The position numbers and the translations under genes are program-made. A stretch of 47,216 nt of DNA from Pseudomonadota bacterium (lineage in GTDB: Bacteria > Pseudomonadota > Alphaproteobacteria > UBA1280 > JAAZVW01), in the NCBI GenBank assembly GCA_018623135.1, contig JAAZVW010000007.1:1-47216 (forward strand). Reading direction: 5' to 3'. Position 1 is the first letter of the stretch, and every line of letters starts with the position of its first letter. The notes under the pieces were generated by a model that was given only the letters and a program-made list of their open reading frames with translations, had not been told where the DNA came from and ran no database searches. This document shows, one piece after another, positions 39,015-47,216 of this stretch.

Positions 39015-40690
39015 GCCAACATCCGTGGATTGCATCATACCAACCAGGCATTAATTGGGAATTTTCCGATGAGCTTGTACCTGTTCATACTTTGTTTGAG
39101 CGCACAGCTTCTTTAAACCCTGAACGTACTTGCACAAACTTTATGGGCGCCTTGCGCACATATGGGGATATTTACGCAGATATTGAAAAGTGCGCCCGTG
39201 CGCTCCAAGATGCTGGTATTAAAAAAGGTGATACTGTTGCTATTTGTTTACCAAATACGCCTTATTTTGTGGTTGCGTACTATGCCGCACTCAAGGTAGG
39301 TGCTAAGCTTACAAACATTAACCCACTTTACACAGCAGATGAAATTGAATACCAAGTCAAAGATGCGCAAGTAAAACTTATTTTTACCATTAATGTAGAA
39401 GTTATTTTAGACAAAGTACTTAAAGTGCAAGAAGAAGCCGATGTGGATAAGGTTATTGTGTGCGACCTAACAAAAGCTCTACCACCCGTAAAATCCTTTC
39501 TTTTTAAACTCTTTAAAGGTAAAGAACTTAAAAAACCCGAAGTTTCAGATAAAGTACATACGTACGAAACTTTTTTAGCTGTTAAAGGTGTTGCAACAAC
39601 CGTTGATATTAACCCGCAAGAAGACATTGCCCTGCTCCAGTACACAGGTGGCACAACAGGCTTACCTAAAGGAGCTATGCTTACGCACGCGAATGTATGT
39701 GCAAATACATTACAAATTGTAAAATGGATGCCTGAAATTAACAAAGAAGGCGAAAAGTTTTTATGCGTTTTACCTTTCTTCCATGTATTTTCAATGACTG
39801 TAAATTTAAACTTAAGTGTGCTTACAGGTTCAGAAATGATTTTGTTACCGCGCTTTGTTCTTGATACAGTTATTAAAACAATAGACAAAGAACAACCTAC
39901 AATTTTCCCAAGTGTGCCTACTATTTTTACAGCTATTTCTAACCACCCTAAAGTAGGCAACTATGATTTATCTTCTATTAAATTCTGTATTTCTGGTGGT
40001 GCCGCACTCCCTCAAGCTGTACGAGATGATTTTATTAAACATACCGGCTGTAAGGTTGTGGAAGGATACGGTTTGTCAGAAGCCTCCCCTGTTACAAACT
40101 GTAACCCTTTGCATACGGGTGGTAAAATTGGCTCTATTGGTGTTCCTCTTCCAGGTACTCAAGTCGAAATACGTGACCAAAATAACCCACAGCGTAAAGT
40201 GGAATTAGGTGAACGTGGTGAAATTTGTATTAAAGGCCCACAAGTTATGAAGGGCTACTGGCGCAGAGAAGAAGCCACAAATGATGCATTAATTGATGGC
40301 TGGTTACGCACCGGCGATGTTGGTTATATGGATAAAGAAGGATTTGTCTTTTTGACAGATCGAATAAAAGATATCATCATTTCAGGTGGATATAATGTTT
40401 ACCCGCGTATGATTGAGGAAGCCTTTTACAAACATCCGGAAGTAGATGAAGTAACTGTTATTGGTATTCCGCATGATGTTAAAGGGGAAACTCCCAAAGC
40501 CTTTGTTAAACTAAAAGCCAGCTCAATGCTTACAGAAGAACAATTACTCGCATTTGCTGCTGAAAACTTAAACCCTATTGAAAAACCTACAGAAGTAGAA
40601 ATTCGAGACGAGCTCCCGAAAACCTTAATTGGTAAACTTTCTAAAAAAGAGCTTGTTGAAGAAGAAGCGCAAAAAAGGAGAAAAAAATAA
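39011..40690 (+). CDS. fadD: Long-chain acyl-CoA synthetase
   Basis: LLQYTGGTTGLPKGAMLTHANV, VEGYGLSEASPVT, DGWLRTGDVGYMD; ATGA overlap with the upstream gene. Confidence 0.93.
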   Translation: MSQHPWIASYQPGINWEFSDELVPVHTLFERTASLNPERTCTNFMGALRTYGDIYADIEKCARALQDAGIKKGDTVAICLPNTPYFVVAYYAALKVGAKLTNINPLYTADEIEYQVKDAQVKLIFTINVEVILDKVLKVQEEADVDKVIVCDLTKALPPVKSFLFKLFKGKELKKPEVSDKVHTYETFLAVKGVATTVDINPQEDIALLQYTGGTTGLPKGAMLTHANVCANTLQIVKWMPEINKEGEKFLCVLPFFHVFSMTVNLNLSVLTGSEMILLPRFVLDTVIKTIDKEQPTIFPSVPTIFTAISNHPKVGNYDLSSIKFCISGGAALPQAVRDDFIKHTGCKVVEGYGLSEASPVTNCNPLHTGGKIGSIGVPLPGTQVEIRDQNNPQRKVELGERGEICIKGPQVMKGYWRREEATNDALIDGWLRTGDVGYMDKEGFVFLTDRIKDIIISGGYNVYPRMIEEAFYKHPEVDEVTVIGIPHDVKGETPKAFVKLKASSMLTEEQLLAFAAENLNPIEKPTEVEIRDELPKTLIGKLSKKELVEEEAQKRRKK

Positions 40691-41826
40691 TGAAAAATGT
40701 CGTTATTGCAGGCTTCGTTCGTTCACCGTTTACCCCAGCGTATAAAGGTGCACTTGCAAAAACTCGCCCAGATGAACTTGCTGCGCAAGTTATTAAAGGA
40801 CTTGTTGAAAAAACAAAAGTAAAGCCTGAGCTTATTGAGGATTTAATCCTTGGTTGCGCTTTTCCAGAAGCAGAACAAGGCTTTAACGTAGCACGTTTAA
40901 TTACATTCTTGGCAGATCTACCTCGTTCTGTTGGTGGTACAACCGTTAACCGTTTTTGTGGTTCATCTATGCAGTCTATTCATATGGCGGCAGGTTATAT
41001 CCAAATGGGTGCGGGTGATGCCTTTATTTGTGCTGGTGTAGAATCTATGTCTCGTGTACCAATGACAGGCTTTAACCCTATGCCACATCCTGACTTATAC
41101 AAAAACTTCCCAGCCGCATACATGGGTATGGGTGAAACAGCAGAAAATGTAGCTGAAATGTATAAGCTTAGCCGCGAAGAGATGGATCAGTTTGCTATTG
41201 TATCTCAACAAAAAGCAGGCAAAGCCATGAAAGCTGGCAACTTTAAAGATGAAATTATTCCAATTCAAACAAAAGATGGCGTTGTTAAAGAAGATGGCTG
41301 CCCACGTCCGCAAACAACAGTAGAAGACTTAGCAAGCCTTAAACCAGCCTTTGATGAAAAAGGCTCGGTAACTGCTGGTACCTCTTCTCCGCTTACAGAT
41401 GGTGCTGTGGCAACGCTTGTTACAACAGAAGAATTTGCTAAAGAACATGGGTTAGAGATTCTTGCACATATTAAATCTATCGCTATTTCAGGCTGTGAGC
41501 CGCACATTATGGGTATTGGCCCTGTTGGCGCTTCTCGTAAAGCGCTAGAGCGTGCAGGCCTTACAATTGATGATATTGATATTATTGAACTTAACGAAGC
41601 TTTTGCATCTCAATCTCTAGCAACAATCCGTGATTTAGGTATTGATGTTAATAAACTCAACCTAGATGGTGGCGCTATTGCTCTTGGACATCCGTTAGGA
41701 GCAACAGGTGCACGTATTGTTGGTAAAGCTGCACAGCTATTAAAACGCGAAGGTAAAAAATACGCACTTGCTACGCAGTGTATTGGTGGTGGTCAAGGTA
41801 TTGCGACAATCTTGGAGGTAAAATAA
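40690..41826 (+). CDS. fadA: Acetyl-CoA acyltransferase (thiolase)
   Basis: VNRFCGSSMQSIHMAA, NEAFASQSLA, GHPLGATGARIVG, CIGGGQG; TAATG overlap with fadD. Confidence 0.93.
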   Translation: MKNVVIAGFVRSPFTPAYKGALAKTRPDELAAQVIKGLVEKTKVKPELIEDLILGCAFPEAEQGFNVARLITFLADLPRSVGGTTVNRFCGSSMQSIHMAAGYIQMGAGDAFICAGVESMSRVPMTGFNPMPHPDLYKNFPAAYMGMGETAENVAEMYKLSREEMDQFAIVSQQKAGKAMKAGNFKDEIIPIQTKDGVVKEDGCPRPQTTVEDLASLKPAFDEKGSVTAGTSSPLTDGAVATLVTTEEFAKEHGLEILAHIKSIAISGCEPHIMGIGPVGASRKALERAGLTIDDIDIIELNEAFASQSLATIRDLGIDVNKLNLDGGAIALGHPLGATGARIVGKAAQLLKREGKKYALATQCIGGGQGIATILEVK

Positions 41827-41827
41827 C

Positions 41828-44161
41828 ATGGCCGAGATTAAAAAAGTAGCCGTTATTGGCGCAGGCGTAATGGGTGCAGGTATTGCAGCCCAAGTCGCCA
41901 ACGCAGGCTTTGATGTGGTTTTACTAGATATTGTGCCCGAAGGCGCAGAAGATCGCTCTATTATTGCCAAAACTGCTGTACAGAAAATGCTTAAAGCAAA
42001 ACCAGCAGCCTTTATGCATAAGCGTAATGCTAAACGTGTCACAACAGGTAATATTGAAGATGATCTAGAGCTGTTACGAGATTGTGATTGGGTTATTGAA
42101 GCCATTATCGAACGCTTAGACCTGAAACAAGACTTATATAAAAAGATTGAAAAGTATCGTAAAAAAGGTGCCACAATTTCATCTAACACTTCTACAATTC
42201 CGTTAGATGATTTAACAGAAGGTTTTTCTGATACCTTTAAGAAAAACTTTTTAATTACGCACTTTTTTAACCCGCCACGTTATTTACGTTTATTAGAGCT
42301 TGTAACTTCTAAGCATACATCTAAAGATGTCTATGATCGTATTGCCCATTTTGCCGATCACCATTTAGGTAAAAGCATTGTAGATTGTAAAGACTCACCA
42401 GGTTTTATTGCTAACCGTATCGGTACATTCTGGATTCATTCAGCCATTACCAATGCCGTTGCGTTAGACATAGACGTAGAAACAGCTGATAAAGTTATGA
42501 GTAAACCAATTGGTGTACCTAAAACAGGTGTTTTTGGCTTAGTTGACCTTGTTGGCTTAGATTTAATGCCTCATATTTTTGATTCATTCCAAAAAACACT
42601 TAAAAAGGATGACCCTTTTATTGTAATGGGTGAAGCACCTCAGTTTATGTCTGAAATGATTGAATCTGGCTATACAGGCCGTAAGGGCAAAGGTGGCTTC
42701 TATCGCCTTAATAAAGAAGCTGGTAAAAAAGTAAAAGAAGTTAAAAACCTTAAAACGGGTGACTATTACACCGCAACACGCCCTAAAGTAGATGCCGCCG
42801 ATGTCGTGAAGAAAAAAGGCCTTTCGGCTATGATTTCTCACCCATCTAAGGCCGGTAACTATGCATGGGAAGTTCTTTCAGGAACACTTTGCTATGCAGC
42901 TAATCTTGTAGGTGAAATAGCCAATAACATAGAGCAGATAGATCGTGCGATGCGCCTCGGCTATAATTGGAAATTTGGTCCTTTTGAACTTATAGATAAA
43001 ATTGGTACAAAAACGTTTGTAAACATGCTAAACGCACACAACATTGCCGTACCAAAAATACTAGAAGTCGCTGGCGACCGTAAACTCTATCGCACCTACC
43101 AAGGTAAACTTCAGTATTTAGATCTTTCTGGAGACTATAAAGAAGTGCTCCGCCCAGAAGGTGTGATGCTTTTAGAAGATGTTAAACGCTTAGGCCCACC
43201 TGTTGCTAAAAATATTTCTGCTTCACTATGGGATATTGGCGATGGTGTTCTTTGCTTAGAATTTACATCTAAGATGAATTCTATGAACCCATTTATTTTA
43301 AGCATGATGGGTAAAGCCAAAAAACTCATAGAAAATAATCCGCAGTACAAAGGCCTAGTCATTCATAACGAAGGCACAAACTTTAGTGTTGGCGCTAACA
43401 TTGGCTTGCTACTTGTAGCCATGAAGTTACATTTATGGGCATTTGTCACTTGGATTCTTAAAAAAGGTCAATTTGCTTACAGAGACCTTAAATTCGCAAA
43501 CTTCCCTGTTGTTGGTGCACCTTCTGGTATGGCACTCGGCGGTGGTTGTGAAATTTTACTACACTGCGATGAGGTAACGCCACATGCAGAAACCTATATA
43601 GGTTTAGTTGAAGTTGGTGTTGGTATTATCCCAGGTTGGGGTGGTTGTAAAGAAATGCTTGTACGTGCCAACCACGCACCTAAGTTTAACAAAGGGCCAA
43701 TGCCTGCAACAATGCATGCTTTTCAACATATTGCTACTGCACAAGTTGCTACATCGGCTTTTGAAGCGAAAGACTCTCTGTTCTTTAAACATTCAGACCA
43801 AATTGTCATGAATAAAGATCGTTTACTTTCAACAGCCAAAGCCCGTGTGCTTGAACTTGCTAAAAACTATAAAGCACCAGAAGAAGCTGTTATTAAATTA
43901 CCAGGTGCTCCAGGTGCGGCAGCTCTTATGCTTGGGGTAAATGATTTTGCTAAAAAAGGCATTGCAACACCACATGATGTTACAATTGCTGCTGAACTTT
44001 CTAAAGTCCTTTCTGGTTACGATGTTGACATGAACGACGAAGTAACAGAAAGCGATATTCTTAAATTTGAACGCACAGCCTTCTTGAAACTTTGTAAAAA
44101 GAAAGAAAGTCAGGCGCGTGTTCAACATATGCTTACCAAAGGTAAGCCACTACGCAACTAG
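41828..44161 (+). CDS. Bifunctional 3-hydroxyacyl-CoA dehydrogenase / enoyl-CoA hydratase (HAD domain N-terminal, FadN-like order)
   Basis: N-terminal KVAVIGAGVMGAGIAAQVANAGFDVVLLDI and SNTSTIPLDDL; C-terminal crotonase GAPSGMALGGGCEILLHCDEV...EVGVGIIPGWGG. Confidence 0.9.
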   Translation: MAEIKKVAVIGAGVMGAGIAAQVANAGFDVVLLDIVPEGAEDRSIIAKTAVQKMLKAKPAAFMHKRNAKRVTTGNIEDDLELLRDCDWVIEAIIERLDLKQDLYKKIEKYRKKGATISSNTSTIPLDDLTEGFSDTFKKNFLITHFFNPPRYLRLLELVTSKHTSKDVYDRIAHFADHHLGKSIVDCKDSPGFIANRIGTFWIHSAITNAVALDIDVETADKVMSKPIGVPKTGVFGLVDLVGLDLMPHIFDSFQKTLKKDDPFIVMGEAPQFMSEMIESGYTGRKGKGGFYRLNKEAGKKVKEVKNLKTGDYYTATRPKVDAADVVKKKGLSAMISHPSKAGNYAWEVLSGTLCYAANLVGEIANNIEQIDRAMRLGYNWKFGPFELIDKIGTKTFVNMLNAHNIAVPKILEVAGDRKLYRTYQGKLQYLDLSGDYKEVLRPEGVMLLEDVKRLGPPVAKNISASLWDIGDGVLCLEFTSKMNSMNPFILSMMGKAKKLIENNPQYKGLVIHNEGTNFSVGANIGLLLVAMKLHLWAFVTWILKKGQFAYRDLKFANFPVVGAPSGMALGGGCEILLHCDEVTPHAETYIGLVEVGVGIIPGWGGCKEMLVRANHAPKFNKGPMPATMHAFQHIATAQVATSAFEAKDSLFFKHSDQIVMNKDRLLSTAKARVLELAKNYKAPEEAVIKLPGAPGAAALMLGVNDFAKKGIATPHDVTIAAELSKVLSGYDVDMNDEVTESDILKFERTAFLKLCKKKESQARVQHMLTKGKPLRN

Positions 44162-44167
44162 GAGGAA

Positions 44168-46630
44168 ATGGTTATGGATCATATTACAAGCTATATAGAC
44201 CCTGTTACACTGCTTATTACATTAGCTGTTGTTGGGTTTTTAACACTTGTTTACCATGGCAAGGGCTTTTTTGCTGTTGTCACGGCAGCATTACTAGGCA
44301 TGGCGGCTTACTACCATGCTTACGATTTACACGGGTTACAAGAACTTAAATATGCATGGATCGCCCTTGCTGTTTATATACTGTTTTTTGCTAAAACACC
44401 TATACGTAAGTTCCTTCTATCTAAACCTTTATTAGGTGCTGTTGGTAAGGTCATGCCTAAAATTTCAGAAACAGAAAACACAGCCCTTAAAGCTGGTACT
44501 GTTTTTTGGGAAGCAGATGTTTTTTCTGGTAGTCCGAATTGGAAAAAACTGCACGATTTTAAAATCCCTGAACTCACAGCAGAAGAGCAAGCCTTTATTG
44601 ATGGCCCAACAGAAGAACTTTGTAAAATGTTGGATGACCATGATATTTGCCAAAAACGAGAACTTCCTGAAGATATTATGAACTTCATTAAAAAAGAGAA
44701 GTTTTTGGGCATGCTTGTTTCTAAAGATTATGGTGGTTTAGGCTTTGGTGCTAATGCACAATCTGCTGTTGTCACTAAAATTGCAAGCCGTAGTTCAACC
44801 GCCGCTGTTGTGGTTATGGTACCTAACTCTTTAGGCCCTGCAGAGCTGTTACTACACTATGGTACACAAGAGCAAAAAGATCATTATCTACCAAAACTAG
44901 CCGTAGGTGAAGAAGTACCTTGCTTTGCTTTAACAGAGCCCACTGCTGGTTCTGACGCTGCAAATGGTCGTAGCCGTGGTGTTGTTTGCATGGGCAAACA
45001 TAATGGTAAAGAAGTTTTAGGTATTCGTATAAGTTTCAAAAAACGCTATATTACACTTGCACCTATCGCTACAGTTATTGGCTTGGCATTTAAATTATAT
45101 GACCCAGACAAGTTATTAGGTGATAAAGAAGATATTGGTATTACATGCGCGCTTCTACCACGTAGCACTAAAGGGCTACAGGTTGGTCGTCGCCACGATC
45201 CTTCTGGTATTCCATTCCCAAATGGTACGGTAGAAGGTGAAGATGTGTTTATCCCAATGGATTATGTTATCGGTGGCAAAAACGGTGTGGGTACAGGCTG
45301 GCGTATGCTTATGGAATCCCTTTCTGCGGGGCGTGGTATTTCTCTACCATCACTTTCAGTAGGTGCTACACAACTTGCTGCCCGTGCCACTTCCGCCTAC
45401 GCAATTGTGCGCGAGCAATTTGGCGTAAATATTGGTAAGTTTGAAGGTGTTGCCGAACGTATGGCGCGTATTGCTGGTTTCGCATACGGTTTAGAGGCAA
45501 CTAAAAACTTTACTTGTGGCGCTGTAGATGCGGGTGAAAAACCATCTGTTGCTTCAGCAATTGCTAAAGCTTACTTAACAGAAAATATGCGTACTGCCAT
45601 GAACGATGGTATGGATATTTTAGCTGGTGCCGCTATTTGCCGTGGGCCACGCAATATCTTAAACCGTGGTTATGCTTCTATCCCTATCGGCATTACAGTA
45701 GAAGGTGCAAATATTTTAACACGTTCTCTTATTGTCTTTGGTCAGGGTGCTATTCGTTGTCATCCGTTTGTGTTAGACCAAGTAGAAGCCATTGCAGAAA
45801 AAGACGTAGAACGCTTTGACGCTGCCTTCTTTGGCCACATTAACCACGTAGTTAAAAACAAAGTACGTGCGTTTACATTAGGCTTAACAGGTGGTCGACT
45901 TTCATCTGTACCAAGTTCTGCCACATGCTTTGACGCGAAGTATTACCGTAAGCTTGCACACTTATCTGCCTCTTTTGCTTACTGTGCAGATTTAGCCTTG
46001 GCTTCATTAGGTGGTGCTTTAAAGATGAAAGAATCTTTAAGCGGTCGATACGCCGATGCCATGAGCTGGATGTACATCGCCTCTTCTATCTTAAAACGAT
46101 TTGAAGATGAAGGCCGCAAACCTGAAGACCGTGCGGCTGTTGACTATATGCTTACACATGCATTATACGAAATCGAACATGCGCTAGATGGTGTTATCCG
46201 TAACTTACCAAATCGTGTGTTTGCGGCTTCTGCACGTGTTGTTTGTTTCCCGTTAGGCTTACGTTGCCACAAACCAACAGATAAGCAAATGACGAAACTT
46301 ATTAAAGAGCTATTGGATGATAAATCTGCCTTCCGTGATCATATCACACGCCAGATTTATATCCCTCAAGAAGGTGAGCTAGGCTTAGGCCTTATTGAGC
46401 AAGCTCGCAATGCCGTTATTGCAGCCCAAGGGGCGTTTAAAAAGCTTAATAAGCTTAAACGCACAAAACAAGTTGCGAAAGACATTGCAGAAAAAATGGC
46501 TCAAGAAGCCCATGAGAAAGGTCTCCTTTCACAAGAAGATGTCGACCTAATTGTGAAAGCAGAAGAGCTGCGTTATGACGCGGTTCAGGTAGATAGTTTT
46601 ACAGGTGCAGAATTTAAGCGCTTAAAATAA
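44168..46630 (+). CDS. fadE: Acyl-CoA dehydrogenase, long FadE type
   Basis: 820 aa with N-terminal TM segments; CFALTEPTAGSDAANGRSRGVV; GAAICRGPRNILNRGYASIPIGITVEGANILTRSLIVFGQGAIRCHP. Confidence 0.93.
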   Translation: MVMDHITSYIDPVTLLITLAVVGFLTLVYHGKGFFAVVTAALLGMAAYYHAYDLHGLQELKYAWIALAVYILFFAKTPIRKFLLSKPLLGAVGKVMPKISETENTALKAGTVFWEADVFSGSPNWKKLHDFKIPELTAEEQAFIDGPTEELCKMLDDHDICQKRELPEDIMNFIKKEKFLGMLVSKDYGGLGFGANAQSAVVTKIASRSSTAAVVVMVPNSLGPAELLLHYGTQEQKDHYLPKLAVGEEVPCFALTEPTAGSDAANGRSRGVVCMGKHNGKEVLGIRISFKKRYITLAPIATVIGLAFKLYDPDKLLGDKEDIGITCALLPRSTKGLQVGRRHDPSGIPFPNGTVEGEDVFIPMDYVIGGKNGVGTGWRMLMESLSAGRGISLPSLSVGATQLAARATSAYAIVREQFGVNIGKFEGVAERMARIAGFAYGLEATKNFTCGAVDAGEKPSVASAIAKAYLTENMRTAMNDGMDILAGAAICRGPRNILNRGYASIPIGITVEGANILTRSLIVFGQGAIRCHPFVLDQVEAIAEKDVERFDAAFFGHINHVVKNKVRAFTLGLTGGRLSSVPSSATCFDAKYYRKLAHLSASFAYCADLALASLGGALKMKESLSGRYADAMSWMYIASSILKRFEDEGRKPEDRAAVDYMLTHALYEIEHALDGVIRNLPNRVFAASARVVCFPLGLRCHKPTDKQMTKLIKELLDDKSAFRDHITRQIYIPQEGELGLGLIEQARNAVIAAQGAFKKLNKLKRTKQVAKDIAEKMAQEAHEKGLLSQEDVDLIVKAEELRYDAVQVDSFTGAEFKRLK

Positions 46631-46653
46631 ACTATTTATCACGTCTAACCCCA

Positions 46654-46683
46654 AAGAAGCCCCGCAATATTGTGGGGCTTCTT
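46654..46683 (+). terminator. Hairpin / probable terminator of the fad operon
   Basis: AAGAAGCCCC-GC-AATATT-GT-GGGGCTTCTT; only a weak following T run. Confidence 0.7.
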
Positions 46684-46738
46684 AACTTTTATATATGTCA
46701 TGTATATGTGGCAAATATCCATAAGTTCAGGCACAAAA

Positions 46739-46766
46739 ATTAAAAGCGCCATCAGGCGCTTTTAAT
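46739..46766 (-). terminator. Intrinsic terminator of the TRL-like gene
   Basis: ATTAAAAGCGCC-ATCA-GGCGCTTTTAAT, AT-rich flanks giving a U tract. Confidence 0.82.
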
Positions 46767-46787
46767 CATATCGCAATACTAAAAAAT

Positions 46788-47105
46788 TTAGTTACCGCGT
46801 ACAACCGTACAAGATTTTGCATAAAAATACATAGCTTGTAGTTGGTCACGGTCTACAGATGAAACCTGTGTAATCCCACCATTTTTCTTAGCAGTATGAA
46901 TAGATGAATCACCCGTTACAACTAAACCCAAAATATTTTGAGAGCATGCACGGCCTTCTTTTGTTGCCGCAACAGCTTCTGTTGCATGGCCAGAAGTTTG
47001 GCCGACATTTGCAAGAAATGCTCTACCTGCATCTGAAGGCAAAACAGCACATGCAGATACCGAACCTGCCAAAGCAACAAGTGCCAAAGTTTTAATCAGT
47101 TTCAT
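46788..47105 (-). CDS. TRL-like (tRNA-associated locus) family lipoprotein
   Basis: Lipobox-like LAGSVSACAV; ATKEGRACSQNILGLVVTGDSSIHTAKKNGGITQVSSVD resembles TRL-like family core. Confidence 0.78.
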   Translation of the reverse strand: MKLIKTLALVALAGSVSACAVLPSDAGRAFLANVGQTSGHATEAVAATKEGRACSQNILGLVVTGDSSIHTAKKNGGITQVSSVDRDQLQAMYFYAKSCTVVRGN

Positions 47106-47150
47106 AATTAAATCCTTTACTTAAAATTGAAAAGTTTTAAGAAACTGAAA

Positions 47151-47216
47151 TTAGTTACCACGAACAACTGTGCAAACTTCGTTAAACACCACTACTTGGT
47201 TAATTTCACGGTCTAC
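47151..47216 (-). CDS. C-terminus of a second TRL-like paralog (truncated by window edge)
   Basis: Reverse translation VDREINQVVVFNEVCTVVRGN* parallels VDRDQLQAMYFYAKSCTVVRGN* of the adjacent gene. Confidence 0.7.
   Translation of the reverse strand, partial: VDREINQVVVFNEVCTVVRGN

Noticed and set aside
39328-39960. 210-aa minus-strand ORF
   Set aside because: Shadow ORF fully inside fadD, with composition typical of an antisense frame.
1-47216. Stop-codon reassignment as an explanation for interrupted genes
   Set aside because: TAA, TAG and TGA all terminate intact genes here (for example TAG after fused HAD/ECH, TGA after the receiver gene), so a non-standard code is unlikely.
1-47216. 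CRISPR array, tRNA/rRNA, IS element or prophage
   Set aside because: No regularly spaced direct repeats, no recognisable tRNA/rRNA sequence, no transposase, integrase or phage structural gene seen by eye.

Overview
This 47.2 kb AT-rich bacterial chromosomal window appears proteobacterial, probably alphaproteobacterial (inference only). It is mostly housekeeping and accessory-metabolism genes. Recognisable blocks are: (i) an rRNA-type methyltransferase end, chemoreceptors and a PolB-like exonuclease (0-3.9 kb); (ii) sfsA-map-radC-MBL hydrolase (4-7 kb); (iii) yqcC-like/murB/LysR (7.5-10.2 kb); (iv) a signalling island with two GGDEF proteins, a receiver protein and a PAS-GAF protein with an acidic tail (11.8-17.3 kb); (v) a Cu-type P-ATPase, GNAT, UspA, Na/Pi transporter and RNase D (17.9-24.3 kb); (vi) a disrupted TPS/FHA-type adhesin (24.3-26.3 kb); (vii) a nucleotide/DNA-metabolism neighbourhood with two tandem dCTP-deaminase-fold paralogs, ArsR, an AlkC/AlkD-like protein, a divergent PolB-like exonuclease, a 459-aa orphan, ExoIII and TrpS (28.4-35.8 kb); (viii) a five-gene fatty-acid beta-oxidation operon (37.6-46.6 kb); (ix) tandem TRL-like lipoproteins at the right edge. 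The most interesting observations are the tandem dCTP-deaminase-like pair with apparently complementary loss of active-site motifs, a globin-coupled chemoreceptor split by one in-frame stop, the doubly disrupted adhesin, a long structured leader before the receiver gene, two perfect stem-loops inside the ArsR coding region, and the convergent exonuclease/orphan pair with different codon preference. I saw no CRISPR array, rRNA, tRNA, IS element or prophage. All calls come from reading the sequence, with no database searches.
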